A DNA stretch of 64,000 bases. Source: Mucilaginibacter celer. GTDB taxonomy: Bacteria > Bacteroidota > Bacteroidia > Sphingobacteriales > Sphingobacteriaceae. Below the pieces are notes generated by a model. It was given only the letters and a program-made list of their open reading frames with translations, had not been told where the DNA came from and did not search any database. Shown here one piece after another: positions 35,929-44,727 of the stretch (its first letter is position 1; the number at the start of each line of letters is the position of its first letter). The stretch covers positions 1,860,001 through 1,924,000 of the forward strand of contig NZ_CP032869.1 of assembly GCF_003576455.2 (NCBI RefSeq), in the 5' to 3' direction. The translations under genes and the position numbers were made by a program.

Positions 35929-37485
35929 ATGAAAACTAAAAATATAAAATATTGGGTTTTACTGGCAGCTTTGGGCGTGGCTTCATGCGCCAAGCTTAAC
36001 GAAGACCCGCGATCATTTATCCCGGCCAGCCAGTTTTACAAAACACAGGCCGATGCCGTGGCGGCCGTAACTGCCGCTTACTCGCTGCTTAACGCGGGCG
36101 CAAATAGTGTGCAAACTCCATACAACACCCTTTTTAACACGGGCATGAACTTTATGGCCGATGACGAAGGGCCGGGTCCGGGGGCTACTAATGCCGATGT
36201 GCGTTCGCAAGCGGTTTTGGGCCATTCGGCTTCAGGGTTACGCATTTTGCAGATCTGGCAGCAACATTACGCTGCCATCAAAAAAGCCAATATCGCTATT
36301 GATACTATTCCTGATATAAAATTTGATGCTACCCTGAATAAAAGGCTGGTAGCCGAAGCCAAATTTTTAAGGGCGCTGTATTATTTTAATTTGGTGCGAT
36401 TATATGGTGATGTGCCATTGGTACTGCACGATCAAACTTCCATTAACCTGGCCGATTTGCAACTGCCACGCAACCCCGCGGCAACAGTTTACACGCAGAT
36501 AGAAACCGACCTGACCAATGCCGCTGTAGACCTGCCCAACAGCTACACTGGTGCCGACGTTGGCCGTGCAACCGCGGGTGCTGCAAACGCCCTGTTAGCC
36601 AAAGTTTATTTAACCGAACGCAAATGGGATAAAGCTGTAACCCAGGCTGAAACTGTAATTAACGGTCCTTACGGTTATGACCTTTTTGCCAATTATGCCG
36701 ATGTGTTTTTACCGGCTTCCGAAAATGGTAAAGAGCATATTTTTTCGGCGCAGTTTAAATCAAACTCACAAGGGCAGGGTAATAACCAGGCGCCGCGCTC
36801 GGTGCTGAACGGAATCCCCGGCATGGTAGGCAGCTATGCCGACCAGGTAGTGTTTTATTCGGTACCCAATGCTACCAAACCAGGCGGTGTTGATAAATTC
36901 TTCAGCATTTACAAACTGTATCCGGCTAATGACAAGCGCAAGCGTGTAAGCTTTGTAACCCGTTTTCAAAGCCCTACAACCAACCTGTGGTATGGCAAGC
37001 TGAACGATCCAACTATCGCCAACGATTCTATCCCATTCTTCAATAAATACTACGATCCAGGCGTGGCCGCTAACGAGGCTGAATCGGGCGCCAATGTGCC
37101 TATCATCCGTTTCTCGGATGTATTGCTGATCCATGCCGAGGCTGAGAATGAGCTGAACGGGCCCACTGCTAAAGCTTATGCCTCAGTTAACCGTGTACGC
37201 AGACGCGCCGGACTGGACGACCTGACCGGGTTGGATCAGAACTCATTCCGTGACGCGGTTTATTTAGAGCGCCGTTTGGAGTTTGTTTTCGAGTATCAAC
37301 GTTGGTTCGATCTCATCCGCGAGCGGGATGCATCGGGTAAAGGAATACTGGAAGCTGCCCTGCTTAAAGTTGGCAAAACCAATGTGAGCAAAGGCGCGGC
37401 GGGTAAGTTTTACCTGTTCCCGATACCGCAGCAGGAGATTGATAACAGTAATGGTAAGCTAACGCAGAATCCGGGCTGGCAGTAA
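35929..37485 (+). CDS. SusD/RagB family nutrient-binding lipoprotein
   Basis: 518 residues; lipobox with Cys20 (LGVASCAKLNEDP). Characteristic segments: SQFYKTQADAVAAVTAAYSL, RLVAEAKFLRALYYFNLVRL, YGDVPLVL, ADVGRATAGAANALLAKVYL, and the end with LERRLEFVFEYQRWFDLIRE and FPIPQQEIDNS. It is the lid of the frameshifted SusC immediately upstream. In a locus without glycoside hydrolases and with three sulfatases, the pair probably takes up a sulfated organic compound (inference). Confidence 0.93.
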   Translation: MKTKNIKYWVLLAALGVASCAKLNEDPRSFIPASQFYKTQADAVAAVTAAYSLLNAGANSVQTPYNTLFNTGMNFMADDEGPGPGATNADVRSQAVLGHSASGLRILQIWQQHYAAIKKANIAIDTIPDIKFDATLNKRLVAEAKFLRALYYFNLVRLYGDVPLVLHDQTSINLADLQLPRNPAATVYTQIETDLTNAAVDLPNSYTGADVGRATAGAANALLAKVYLTERKWDKAVTQAETVINGPYGYDLFANYADVFLPASENGKEHIFSAQFKSNSQGQGNNQAPRSVLNGIPGMVGSYADQVVFYSVPNATKPGGVDKFFSIYKLYPANDKRKRVSFVTRFQSPTTNLWYGKLNDPTIANDSIPFFNKYYDPGVAANEAESGANVPIIRFSDVLLIHAEAENELNGPTAKAYASVNRVRRRAGLDDLTGLDQNSFRDAVYLERRLEFVFEYQRWFDLIRERDASGKGILEAALLKVGKTNVSKGAAGKFYLFPIPQQEIDNSNGKLTQNPGWQ

Positions 37486-37578
37486 GCAGCAAATGAAACT
37501 CGCAAATTCAAGCGTGTGGTCGGGGCTTTCACCATAGGTGTTCGGAAGAGATAAAAAGCGGGGGGGAGAGAATGTGCG

Positions 37579-37696
37579 ATTCCCTCCCTTGGGAGGGTGT
37601 AGGGGGGGGGTACGCCCTGCAAACCAACTATGCAAGGCGCATAAACCCCTCCCTGCCACTGCACAAACCAACCGCACCCCTCCCGAGGGAGGGAAT
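37579..37696. repeat. MITE-like palindromic intergenic repeat
   Basis: 118 bp bounded by near-perfect terminal inverted repeats, ATTCCCTCCCTTGGGAGGG at the left and CCTCCCGAGGGAGGGAAT at the right. Each arm is itself a small palindrome. The interior is GC-rich with a run of nine G. No coding capacity. Repeats of this architecture are dispersed in many Bacteroidota genomes. Copy number cannot be seen from one window. Confidence 0.55.
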
Positions 37697-37719
37697 TAAA
37701 AAATCTACCGGACAGCTAT

Positions 37720-37807
37720 GGTGTTTTCACCGCACCACATGATCTAAAGAAGTAACATTAATTGAAACGACAACAACATGCCCCGAAAGCGGTGCGGTGA
37801 AAACACC
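37720..37807. repeat. 17-bp perfect inverted repeat before the NTF2-like gene
   Basis: GGTGTTTTCACCGCACC (37720-37736) and its exact complement GGTGCGGTGAAAACACC (37791-37807) enclose 54 bp. The right arm ends 21 bp before the next start codon, so the stem could act in the messenger leader or as a widely spaced operator. Confidence 0.55.
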
Positions 37808-37828
37808 GACCACGGGCTCTAAATCTCT

Positions 37829-38305
37829 ATGAAAAAGATAACCATATTCCTGCTCATCCTCGCCGCCTTAACCGGCCGGGTATCAGCACAAAGCGCCCCC
37901 ATCGAAAGCGGCTCGCACGGCATCGACCCTCGGGTTTGCGAAGCCGTGTTCCAGGTACTTGACAAGTACATGACAACCTTCAATGCCAAAGATCTGAAGG
38001 GCTGGGAGGATACCTACCAGTTCCCGCACTATAGGCTGGCAGGCGGCAAGATGTCGGTACTGGAAAAGGCCGGTCTGCGCGATTCTGCCAAAGTATTTGG
38101 CGAATTGCAAAAGCAAGGCTGGGACCATAGCCAGTGGGACCACCGCAATATTGTGCAGGCCTCGGCAGATAAGGTGCATGTGGATACCCGCTTTTCGCGC
38201 TTTAGGGCGGATGGCAGCCTGATAGGGCATTATGAATCACTATACATTTTAACCAAAGAAAATGGCCGCTGGGGCGTAAAATTCCGCTCCAGTTATGCCG
38301 AATAA
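37829..38305 (+). CDS. Exported NTF2-like / SnoaL-type protein
   Basis: 158 residues. A Sec signal peptide (ILAALTGRVSAQ) is followed by a compact domain with the cone-fold pattern: VLDKYMTTFNAKDLKGWEDT, FGELQKQGWDHSQWDHRNIV, VHVDTRFSRFRADGSLIGHY, and the closing strand NGRWGVKFRSSYA. It overlaps the first arylsulfatase region and lies directly after the repeats, within the sulfatase locus. Such proteins bind small molecules; the substrate is unknown. Confidence 0.75.
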   Translation: MKKITIFLLILAALTGRVSAQSAPIESGSHGIDPRVCEAVFQVLDKYMTTFNAKDLKGWEDTYQFPHYRLAGGKMSVLEKAGLRDSAKVFGELQKQGWDHSQWDHRNIVQASADKVHVDTRFSRFRADGSLIGHYESLYILTKENGRWGVKFRSSYAE

Positions 38306-38318
38306 AACCTACTATAAC

Positions 38319-40079
38319 ATGAAAACAAAAAAGATAACCTTGTTCCTGTCGCTTGGCCTGCTTGCAGCAATTACGGCCAAAGCGCAAAACGGACAAACAC
38401 CGGTATTTGGCGGCACGGTGGGCAAAACGCTTGATGATTCGAAGGAGTGGTGGCCCGAGCCTCATAAAGCGCCCGCCGGCGCGCCAAACGTATTATGGAT
38501 CATTTTGGATGATGTTGGCTTTGGGGCCACGAGCACCTTTGGCGGCATCATCAAAACTCCAAACTTTGGTACGCTGGCCAATAATGGTTTGCGTTACACC
38601 AATTTCCACACGGCGGGTATTTGCGCGCCAACGCGGTCGGCCCTGTTAACCGGGCGTAATCATCATTACGTGCATGAGGGTGGGTTTTCGCACGTTACCC
38701 TATCGGCAGGGTTTCCGGGGTACGACGGCCGGATCCCATCGGATAAGGGGACTATTGCCGAGATTTTGCGCGAGAATGGTTACAACACCTTCGCGGTGGG
38801 TAAATATGGTTTAACACCAGATGAGGATGCCACCGATGCCGGTCCGTTTGACCGTTGGCCTACGGGTAAAGGTTTTGATCATTTCTTCGGGTTTTTAGGC
38901 TCGGCAACCGATCAGTACAAACCCGATCTGGTAGAGGATAACGCTCATGTAACACCGGATGGTCGTCATCTTACAGATCAGATCACCGATAAAGCTATTT
39001 TTTACCTAACCCGCCAGCACAAAGTAGCACCCGATAAACCATTCTTTTTATACTATGCGCCGGGAGCAACCCACTCGCCGCACCAGGTAGCCAAAGAATG
39101 GAGCGACCTGTACAAAGGCCAGTTTGATAACGGTTGGGACGATTTCAGGGAGAAAGTTATCGCAAGGCAAAAGCAATTGGGCATTATCCCTAAATACGCC
39201 AAACTACCCGAGCGTAACACCCGCATCCCGGCCTGGAAATCATTACCGGAGGCCGAGAGAAAACTGTATGCTCGCTTTATGGAGGTATATGCAGGTTACT
39301 TAACCTATACCGATCATGAGGTTGGCCGTTTAATTAACCACCTGAAACAAAGCGGCCAGTTGGATAACACCCTGGTGTTTGTAATTATTGGCGATAATGG
39401 CGCGAGTAAAGAAGGTACGGCTCATGGGGTGATCAATCCTAAAAAGAACTCGCCTAAACTGGCTACCGAAGAGGCTTTCCTGAAAACTAATATCGAGGAT
39501 ATTGACGATATAGGCACACCGCAGGCCAGCACCAATTACCCGCTGGGCTGGGCGCAGGCAGCTAACACACCGTTTAAATACTGGAAACAGGATGCCAACT
39601 CGGAAGGTGGTACCCGAAACCCGCTTATTGTTTATTATCCTAAAGGCATTAAAGATAAGGGCACTATCCGCACCCAATACGGCCACGTGATTGATGTGCT
39701 GCCAACTACTTTAGAGTACACCGGCATCAAATTGCCTGAATATATCCGTGGTATTAAACAGGATACTTTGCAGGGCACTTCATTGGTTTATTCGTTCGAT
39801 CATCCCGAAGCAAAATCGAAACATGTGTTACAGCACTATTACATTTTTGGTTCGAGATCAATTTATAACGATGGCTGGAAAGCCGAAGCTGCGCACCATC
39901 CGGATAATGTGGAGCTGGGCGATTTTAAAGTAGGGCAGAACGTACCAGATAAAAGCTTTGATGAGGATACCTGGGAACTGTACAACCTGAACGAAGATTT
40001 TAACGAGCGTATCGACCTCGCCAAAAAATACCCCGAAAAGTTAAAAGAACTGAAAGCGGTATTTGAAGCGCAGGCGTAG
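38319..40079 (+). CDS. Arylsulfatase (S1 family), ends at an in-frame amber codon
   Basis: Start at the ATG at 38319, which gives a clean signal peptide (ITAKAQ); an earlier in-frame ATG overlaps the previous gene. The sulfatase active-site motif is C102-A-P-T-R (ICAPTRSALLTGR), the same CxPTR form as Pseudomonas arylsulfatase. Metal ligands include the LDDVGFG aspartates and IGDNGASKEGT. The frame ends with TAG at 40077-40079 after FEAQA. The following 24 codons (KNNLYPFIDWYDVYRQRIHK) match the C-terminal tail of the next paralogue, so one base change (AAG to TAG) has probably cut off a conserved tail, or the amber codon is read through. The extended frame stops at 40154. Confidence 0.88.
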   Translation: MKTKKITLFLSLGLLAAITAKAQNGQTPVFGGTVGKTLDDSKEWWPEPHKAPAGAPNVLWIILDDVGFGATSTFGGIIKTPNFGTLANNGLRYTNFHTAGICAPTRSALLTGRNHHYVHEGGFSHVTLSAGFPGYDGRIPSDKGTIAEILRENGYNTFAVGKYGLTPDEDATDAGPFDRWPTGKGFDHFFGFLGSATDQYKPDLVEDNAHVTPDGRHLTDQITDKAIFYLTRQHKVAPDKPFFLYYAPGATHSPHQVAKEWSDLYKGQFDNGWDDFREKVIARQKQLGIIPKYAKLPERNTRIPAWKSLPEAERKLYARFMEVYAGYLTYTDHEVGRLINHLKQSGQLDNTLVFVIIGDNGASKEGTAHGVINPKKNSPKLATEEAFLKTNIEDIDDIGTPQASTNYPLGWAQAANTPFKYWKQDANSEGGTRNPLIVYYPKGIKDKGTIRTQYGHVIDVLPTTLEYTGIKLPEYIRGIKQDTLQGTSLVYSFDHPEAKSKHVLQHYYIFGSRSIYNDGWKAEAAHHPDNVELGDFKVGQNVPDKSFDEDTWELYNLNEDFNERIDLAKKYPEKLKELKAVFEAQA

Positions 40080-40173
40080 AAAAACAACCTGTACCCATTT
40101 ATTGATTGGTACGATGTATACCGCCAGCGCATCCACAAAAACTATAAAAAGTAACCAATAAGCCCATTTTATC

Positions 40174-42048
40174 ATGAAAACTTATCAACGAATTGCTGCA
40201 CTCTCAGCCTTAGCCCTCGCATTTGGCGGGCGGGCCTCTGCGCAATTGCCACAGGTAAAGGTAACTGCTGCCAACATAGCACCGATAGAACCGGCCAATT
40301 ACAAAGGCGTGGAAGGTAAAACCCTTGCCGAATCAAAAGAGTGGTGGAACAAACCCCTTAAAGCCCCTAAAGGTGCGCCAAACATAGTATGGATTTTACT
40401 GGATGACGTAGGCTTCGGCGCTTCGGGAACTTTTGGGGGATTGATCAGTACGCCTAATTTTGATACGCTGGCTAACAACGGCCTGCGTTATACAAACTTC
40501 CACACGGCAGGTATTTGCGCGCCTACACGTTCATCATTATTAACCGGGCGTAACCATCACTATGTGCACATGGGTAACTTTGCCCATGCTTCAACAGCGG
40601 CCGGTTTTCCGGGCTATGATGGCCGTATACCACCGGATAAAGGCACCATTGCCGAAGCTTTGAAAGCGAACGGCTACAGTACCTTCGCGGTAGGTAAATG
40701 GGGCGTGACGCCGGATGAGGATACAACTGCTGTTGGCCCGTTTGACAGGTGGCCAACCGGTAAAGGTTTTGATCACCATTTTGGATTCCTCGAATCGGCA
40801 ACCGATCAATATAACCCGCCGCATTTGGTGGAGGATAATTTCCACATCAAACCCGATGGCCGCAACCTGAACGAGCAGATCACCGATAAAGCCATTGCTT
40901 ATATCGATGCCGCCCATAAAGCCGCGCCCGATCAGCCTTTCTTTTTATACTATGCGCCGGGCGCAACCCATGCCCCGCACCAGGTAAGCCATGAATGGAG
41001 CGACCTGTATAAAGGAAAGTTTGATGAAGGCTGGGACGTGTACCGCCAAAAAGTATTCGAAAACCAGAAAAAGGCGGGCTATATCCCTGCTTATGCCAAA
41101 CTGCCCGAGCGCAACGAGCGCATTAAAGCATGGAACAGCCTCCCTGCCGATCAGAAAAAACTGTACGCCCGTTTTATGGAGGTTTATGCCGGATATCTTA
41201 CTTATATTGATAACCAGGTTGGCCGCGTGATCAGCTACCTGAAAGCGTTGGGCCAGTTTGATAATACCCTGGTTTTTGTAATGATTGGGGATAATGGCGC
41301 CAGTAAAGAGGGGACAGTTCACGGTGTGATCGATCCTAAAAACTCTGCAGCAACCACACTTGAAGCTGATTACATCAAAAAGAACGAAAGCGATTACGAA
41401 ACCATCGGCACACCCGAGGCTTCAACTAACTATCCTTTAGGTTGGGCACAGGCAGCTAATACGCCATTTAAATACTGGAAATCTGATGCCGATGCCGAAG
41501 GCGGCACCCACAACCCGCTGATTGTTTACTACCCGAAACTAATCACCGAAAAAGGTGGGATCCGCACGCAATACAGCCATGTTTCGGATGTATTCCCTAC
41601 TACTATTGAGGCGGCTGGTTTAAAACTGCCGGAGTATGTTAAAGGCATTAAACAGGATACTTTGCAAGGTAAATCTTTCTTCAGTTCGTTCAATAACGCG
41701 CAGGCAAAAACCTTGCATACACAGCAATACTATTACATTTTCACCTCAAGGTCTATCTACAAAGATGGCTGGAAGGCCGAGGCTGCACACCGCCCGGACA
41801 ATGTTGATCTATTAAACTTCCCGCAGGGTAAAACCATCCCTGAGCGTAACTACGATAAAGATGTATGGAAGCTTTACAACCTGAACGAGGATTTTAATGA
41901 GCGTAACGACCTCGCCAAAAAATACCCTGAAAAACTAAAAGAGCTGAAAGACCTGTTTGATGCCGAGGCCAAAAAGAACCACATCTATCCGTTTATCGAC
42001 CGCGACGATATCAATAACAAACGAATCCACAAACTCGAAAACAATTGA
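40174..42048 (+). CDS. Arylsulfatase (S1 family)
   Basis: 624 residues, paralogue of the preceding gene over its whole length. Signal peptide to about residue 23 (GGRASAQLP). Formylglycine motif C115-A-P-T-R (ICAPTRSSLLTGR), metal-site segments LDDVGFGASGTFGG and IGDNGASKEGT, and the substrate-pocket stretch FFLYYAPGATHAPHQVSHEW. It removes sulfate from an alkyl or aryl sulfate ester in the periplasm after activation by the FGE of the same locus. The tail NHIYPFIDRDD is intact here, which is how the truncation in the neighbour is recognised. Confidence 0.93.
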   Translation: MKTYQRIAALSALALAFGGRASAQLPQVKVTAANIAPIEPANYKGVEGKTLAESKEWWNKPLKAPKGAPNIVWILLDDVGFGASGTFGGLISTPNFDTLANNGLRYTNFHTAGICAPTRSSLLTGRNHHYVHMGNFAHASTAAGFPGYDGRIPPDKGTIAEALKANGYSTFAVGKWGVTPDEDTTAVGPFDRWPTGKGFDHHFGFLESATDQYNPPHLVEDNFHIKPDGRNLNEQITDKAIAYIDAAHKAAPDQPFFLYYAPGATHAPHQVSHEWSDLYKGKFDEGWDVYRQKVFENQKKAGYIPAYAKLPERNERIKAWNSLPADQKKLYARFMEVYAGYLTYIDNQVGRVISYLKALGQFDNTLVFVMIGDNGASKEGTVHGVIDPKNSAATTLEADYIKKNESDYETIGTPEASTNYPLGWAQAANTPFKYWKSDADAEGGTHNPLIVYYPKLITEKGGIRTQYSHVSDVFPTTIEAAGLKLPEYVKGIKQDTLQGKSFFSSFNNAQAKTLHTQQYYYIFTSRSIYKDGWKAEAAHRPDNVDLLNFPQGKTIPERNYDKDVWKLYNLNEDFNERNDLAKKYPEKLKELKDLFDAEAKKNHIYPFIDRDDINNKRIHKLENN

Positions 42049-42050
42049 TC

Positions 42051-42782
42051 ATGAAAAACTTAAAAATTGTTTTACTCGCCTTGCTGATAATTGTTACCGG
42101 CGGAGTAAAAGCTCAATCGCCAAAACTATTATCACTTGAGGCTTTTGCAACAAAACTGAAACAGGCTAAAGAGCCACAGATATTGGATGCCCGTTCGGCA
42201 GAGGAATTTGCACAAAACCATATTAAAGGCGCTACTAACGTCGATGCTAAAGCTGCCGATTATCAGCAGAAATTAGATGCTTTGGATAAGGGCAAGCCAA
42301 CTTTTGTGTACTCAATAGCGAATGGCAGAAGCACCGTGCTTTCGCGCGAATTAAGGGCGAAGGGTTTTAAAGATGTGGAAGAATTGCCGGGTGGTTTGGC
42401 CAACTGGATAGGTTCGGGTTATCCTATTATCTCAACCACCAAAAAAGGCGTTTCGCTATCACGAAGTCAGTTTAATGAACTGGTAGCTTCATCACCGGAG
42501 GTTTTGGTTGATTTTGGATCGAAGTACTGCGGGGCTTGTAAAAAGCTGGTGCCTGTGTTGGATTCTTTGAAAGCTAATAAAGCTTTTTCACCTAAAGTGA
42601 TCAGCATTGAGGTTTATGATAACACCAGTCTGACCAAAGATTTAAAGGTGAATGTGTTACCAACCTTGGTGCTATATAAAAAGGGTAAAGAGGTTTGGAA
42701 AAAGCAGGGTTTTTCATCAACCTTCCAGGTTATCGCGGCTACAGAATCGGCAAAAAGCCCGCTGGCGGTTAATGGTAAATAA
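42051..42782 (+). CDS. Exported rhodanese-thioredoxin fusion protein
   Basis: 243 residues; the ATG at 42051 is preferred over an in-frame TTG that overlaps the sulfatase stop. Signal peptide (VTGGVKAQS). The N-terminal domain (about 28-125) has the rhodanese fold (ILDARSAEEFAQNHIKGATN, LPGGLANWIGSGYP), but the catalytic cysteine position is Ser88 (FVYSIANGRS), so persulfide transfer is unlikely. The C-terminal domain (135-240) is a thioredoxin with CGAC (C160, C163: VDFGSKYCGACKKLVPVL). It could keep periplasmic cysteines reduced, for example the sulfatase cysteine before FGE acts or the FGE pair itself (inference). Confidence 0.88.
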   Translation: MKNLKIVLLALLIIVTGGVKAQSPKLLSLEAFATKLKQAKEPQILDARSAEEFAQNHIKGATNVDAKAADYQQKLDALDKGKPTFVYSIANGRSTVLSRELRAKGFKDVEELPGGLANWIGSGYPIISTTKKGVSLSRSQFNELVASSPEVLVDFGSKYCGACKKLVPVLDSLKANKAFSPKVISIEVYDNTSLTKDLKVNVLPTLVLYKKGKEVWKKQGFSSTFQVIAATESAKSPLAVNGK

Positions 42783-42791
42783 AAGCAGTTT

Positions 42792-44378
42792 ATGTTATTC
42801 AAAAAAATCGGCTACATAATCATCGCCATATGTTGCACGGGGCCTGTATTGGGGCAGGCCCCAATACAAAAGCCCAATATCGTGGTCATCCTGGCCGACG
42901 ATATGGGCTTTTCTGATATCGGCTGTTTCGGCTCGGAGATCAGCACCCCCAACATAGACAGGCTTGCCCGCGAAGGTTTGAAAATGACCCAATTTTATAA
43001 CGCGGGTAGGTGCTGCCCCTCGCGTGCGGCCTTGTTAACCGGCCTATACCCACACCAGGCAGGAGTAGGGGATATGGTGAAATATAAAGGTTCGCCCGCT
43101 TACCAAGGCTACCTGAACGAGCACAGCGCTACAATTGCCGAGTTATTGAAAGAGCAGGCTGGTTACAATACCATCGTATCCGGGAAATGGCACGTGGGTT
43201 TGCAAAAATCAGCCTTAGCGTATAACCGGGGTTTCGATAAATCATTCACCATGCTCAACAACGGAAGTAGCTATTTTAACTCGGCACCGTTGTATAATGA
43301 TGGCAGCAAGATCACTTTTATGCTGAACGATAGGGAAATCACCCGCAACGATACCTCGAAATATTTAACCCGCGCCATTACCGATTTTGCCATCAAATCA
43401 TTAGATGAGATAAAGGATGAGCAAAAGCCTTTCTTTATGTATGTGGCCTACAACGCCCCGCACTGGCCCATCCAGGCCCTGCCCGAAGATATCGCCAAGT
43501 TTAAAGGCCAATACCTGAAAGGCTGGGACGTATTGCGTAAACAACGCTATGAAAAACAGTTGACCCTCGGTATCATCAAAAAACAATGGGCATTATCTCC
43601 CCGCGATAAACGCGCGCCGGCATGGGATTCTCTATCCGAAGAAGAAAAAGAAAAATGGGACACCCGCATGGCTATTTACGCCGCCATGGTTTACCGGATG
43701 GATGCCTGTATAGGGGAGATCCTCACCAAGCTTAAACAACTGGGAAAAGATAAAAACACCATTATCCTTTTTGCATCCGACAATGGCGGCAGTGCCGATG
43801 AGGTAAAAAGCTTATCAACAGTGATCCAAAAAAATGGTGAACCTGGTTCAGTAAATTCGATCGATAGTTATGAGATCCCCTGGGCTAACGTAAGTAACAC
43901 CCCGTTTAAACTATTTAAACGCAATACCCACGAGGGTGGAATAGCCACGCCTTTAATCGCCTGGTATCCACGTCATGTTAAAGCGGGAAGTAAGAACAAC
44001 AGTGTAGGGCATTTGATCGATCTAATGCCTACCTGCCTGGAACTTGCCGGCGTAATTTATCCCACTCAATTTAAAAACAGGGAACTTACTCCTTTAGCTG
44101 GCAAAAGTTTGCTTAACACCTTTAAAGGAAAGCCTGTTTCCGGTAACCAAACGCTGTTTTGGGAACACGAGGGCAGCCGTGCCATCCGCAAGGGAAAATG
44201 GAAACTGGTAGCTGAGCCAAAGCAGGCCTGGGAATTATTTGACCTTGAAGCAGACCGTTCTGAAATGAAGGATCTGGCGACGAAATATCCTGCAAAGGTT
44301 ATTGAACTGCAGAAGGAATATCTGGCCTGGGCAAATAAGGTCGTCGTGGTTGACTGGGAGACGATAAAGGGCTTGTAA
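42792..44378 (+). CDS. Sulfatase (S1 family, CCPSR type)
   Basis: 528 residues, 9 bp after the thioredoxin gene. Signal peptide to about residue 22 (TGPVLGQ). The N-terminal metal site ILADDMGFSDIGCFG, formylglycine motif C74-C-P-S-R (RCCPSRAALLTGLYPHQAGV), the FMYVAYNAPHWPIQ strand and FASDNGGS are all present. It belongs to a different subfamily from the two CAPTR sulfatases, so a different leaving group is expected. The protein ends near the end of the locus, with no glycoside hydrolase nearby. Confidence 0.92.
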   Translation: MLFKKIGYIIIAICCTGPVLGQAPIQKPNIVVILADDMGFSDIGCFGSEISTPNIDRLAREGLKMTQFYNAGRCCPSRAALLTGLYPHQAGVGDMVKYKGSPAYQGYLNEHSATIAELLKEQAGYNTIVSGKWHVGLQKSALAYNRGFDKSFTMLNNGSSYFNSAPLYNDGSKITFMLNDREITRNDTSKYLTRAITDFAIKSLDEIKDEQKPFFMYVAYNAPHWPIQALPEDIAKFKGQYLKGWDVLRKQRYEKQLTLGIIKKQWALSPRDKRAPAWDSLSEEEKEKWDTRMAIYAAMVYRMDACIGEILTKLKQLGKDKNTIILFASDNGGSADEVKSLSTVIQKNGEPGSVNSIDSYEIPWANVSNTPFKLFKRNTHEGGIATPLIAWYPRHVKAGSKNNSVGHLIDLMPTCLELAGVIYPTQFKNRELTPLAGKSLLNTFKGKPVSGNQTLFWEHEGSRAIRKGKWKLVAEPKQAWELFDLEADRSEMKDLATKYPAKVIELQKEYLAWANKVVVVDWETIKGL

Positions 44379-44524
44379 ATCAATTGGCTTAAACACCTCT
44401 TGTCTTGTAATTTTGTTACGATACGATGGTCGTTAACGTAAACATCATTTTTAGGCTAAGTTGCTACGCAACCTTACAAGAAGCCCCGATGCCATTCTTG
44501 ATTTGTTAGGTAAAAAATCACCGC

Positions 44525-44710
44525 CTAAATTGATTTGAAAGTTGCCAATTTTCTCTGGCACCGGTAACATTTGTAGCGCTTAACCGGTAAGAAAAAAAGT
44601 AAAACTTTCATAAACAAGTTCCGGGGGATTCTAACCATGTCGGATTTTGATCCTTTACCGCATATGCATGACTCCTTTATCGGGGGGTATAAAGGTTTAA
44701 TATTATCCAT
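44525..44710 (-). CDS. Small zinc-ribbon-like protein (61 aa)
   Basis: 61 residues. Two cysteine pairs, CIC (residues 15-17) and CYRC (48-51, KRYKCYRCQRK), are separated by a basic/hydrophobic stretch (MKVLLFFLPVKRYKC). Short proteins ending in a KRYxCxxC ribbon next to polysaccharide genes are common in Sphingobacteriaceae. It follows the glycosyltransferase gene by 17 bp on the same strand, so co-transcription is probable. Function unknown. Confidence 0.55.
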   Translation of the reverse strand: MDNIKPLYPPIKESCICGKGSKSDMVRIPRNLFMKVLLFFLPVKRYKCYRCQRKLATFKSI

Positions 44711-44727
44711 TAAAAAGTAAATTGTAA

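Noticed and set aside
37410..37677. Minus-strand frames through the palindromic repeat
   Set aside because: Their proline-rich sequence is a by-product of the GC-rich repeat; no start context or homology.
37579..37807. CRISPR array
   Set aside because: The repeats are inverted, not direct, and there are no regularly spaced units. No Cas genes in the window.
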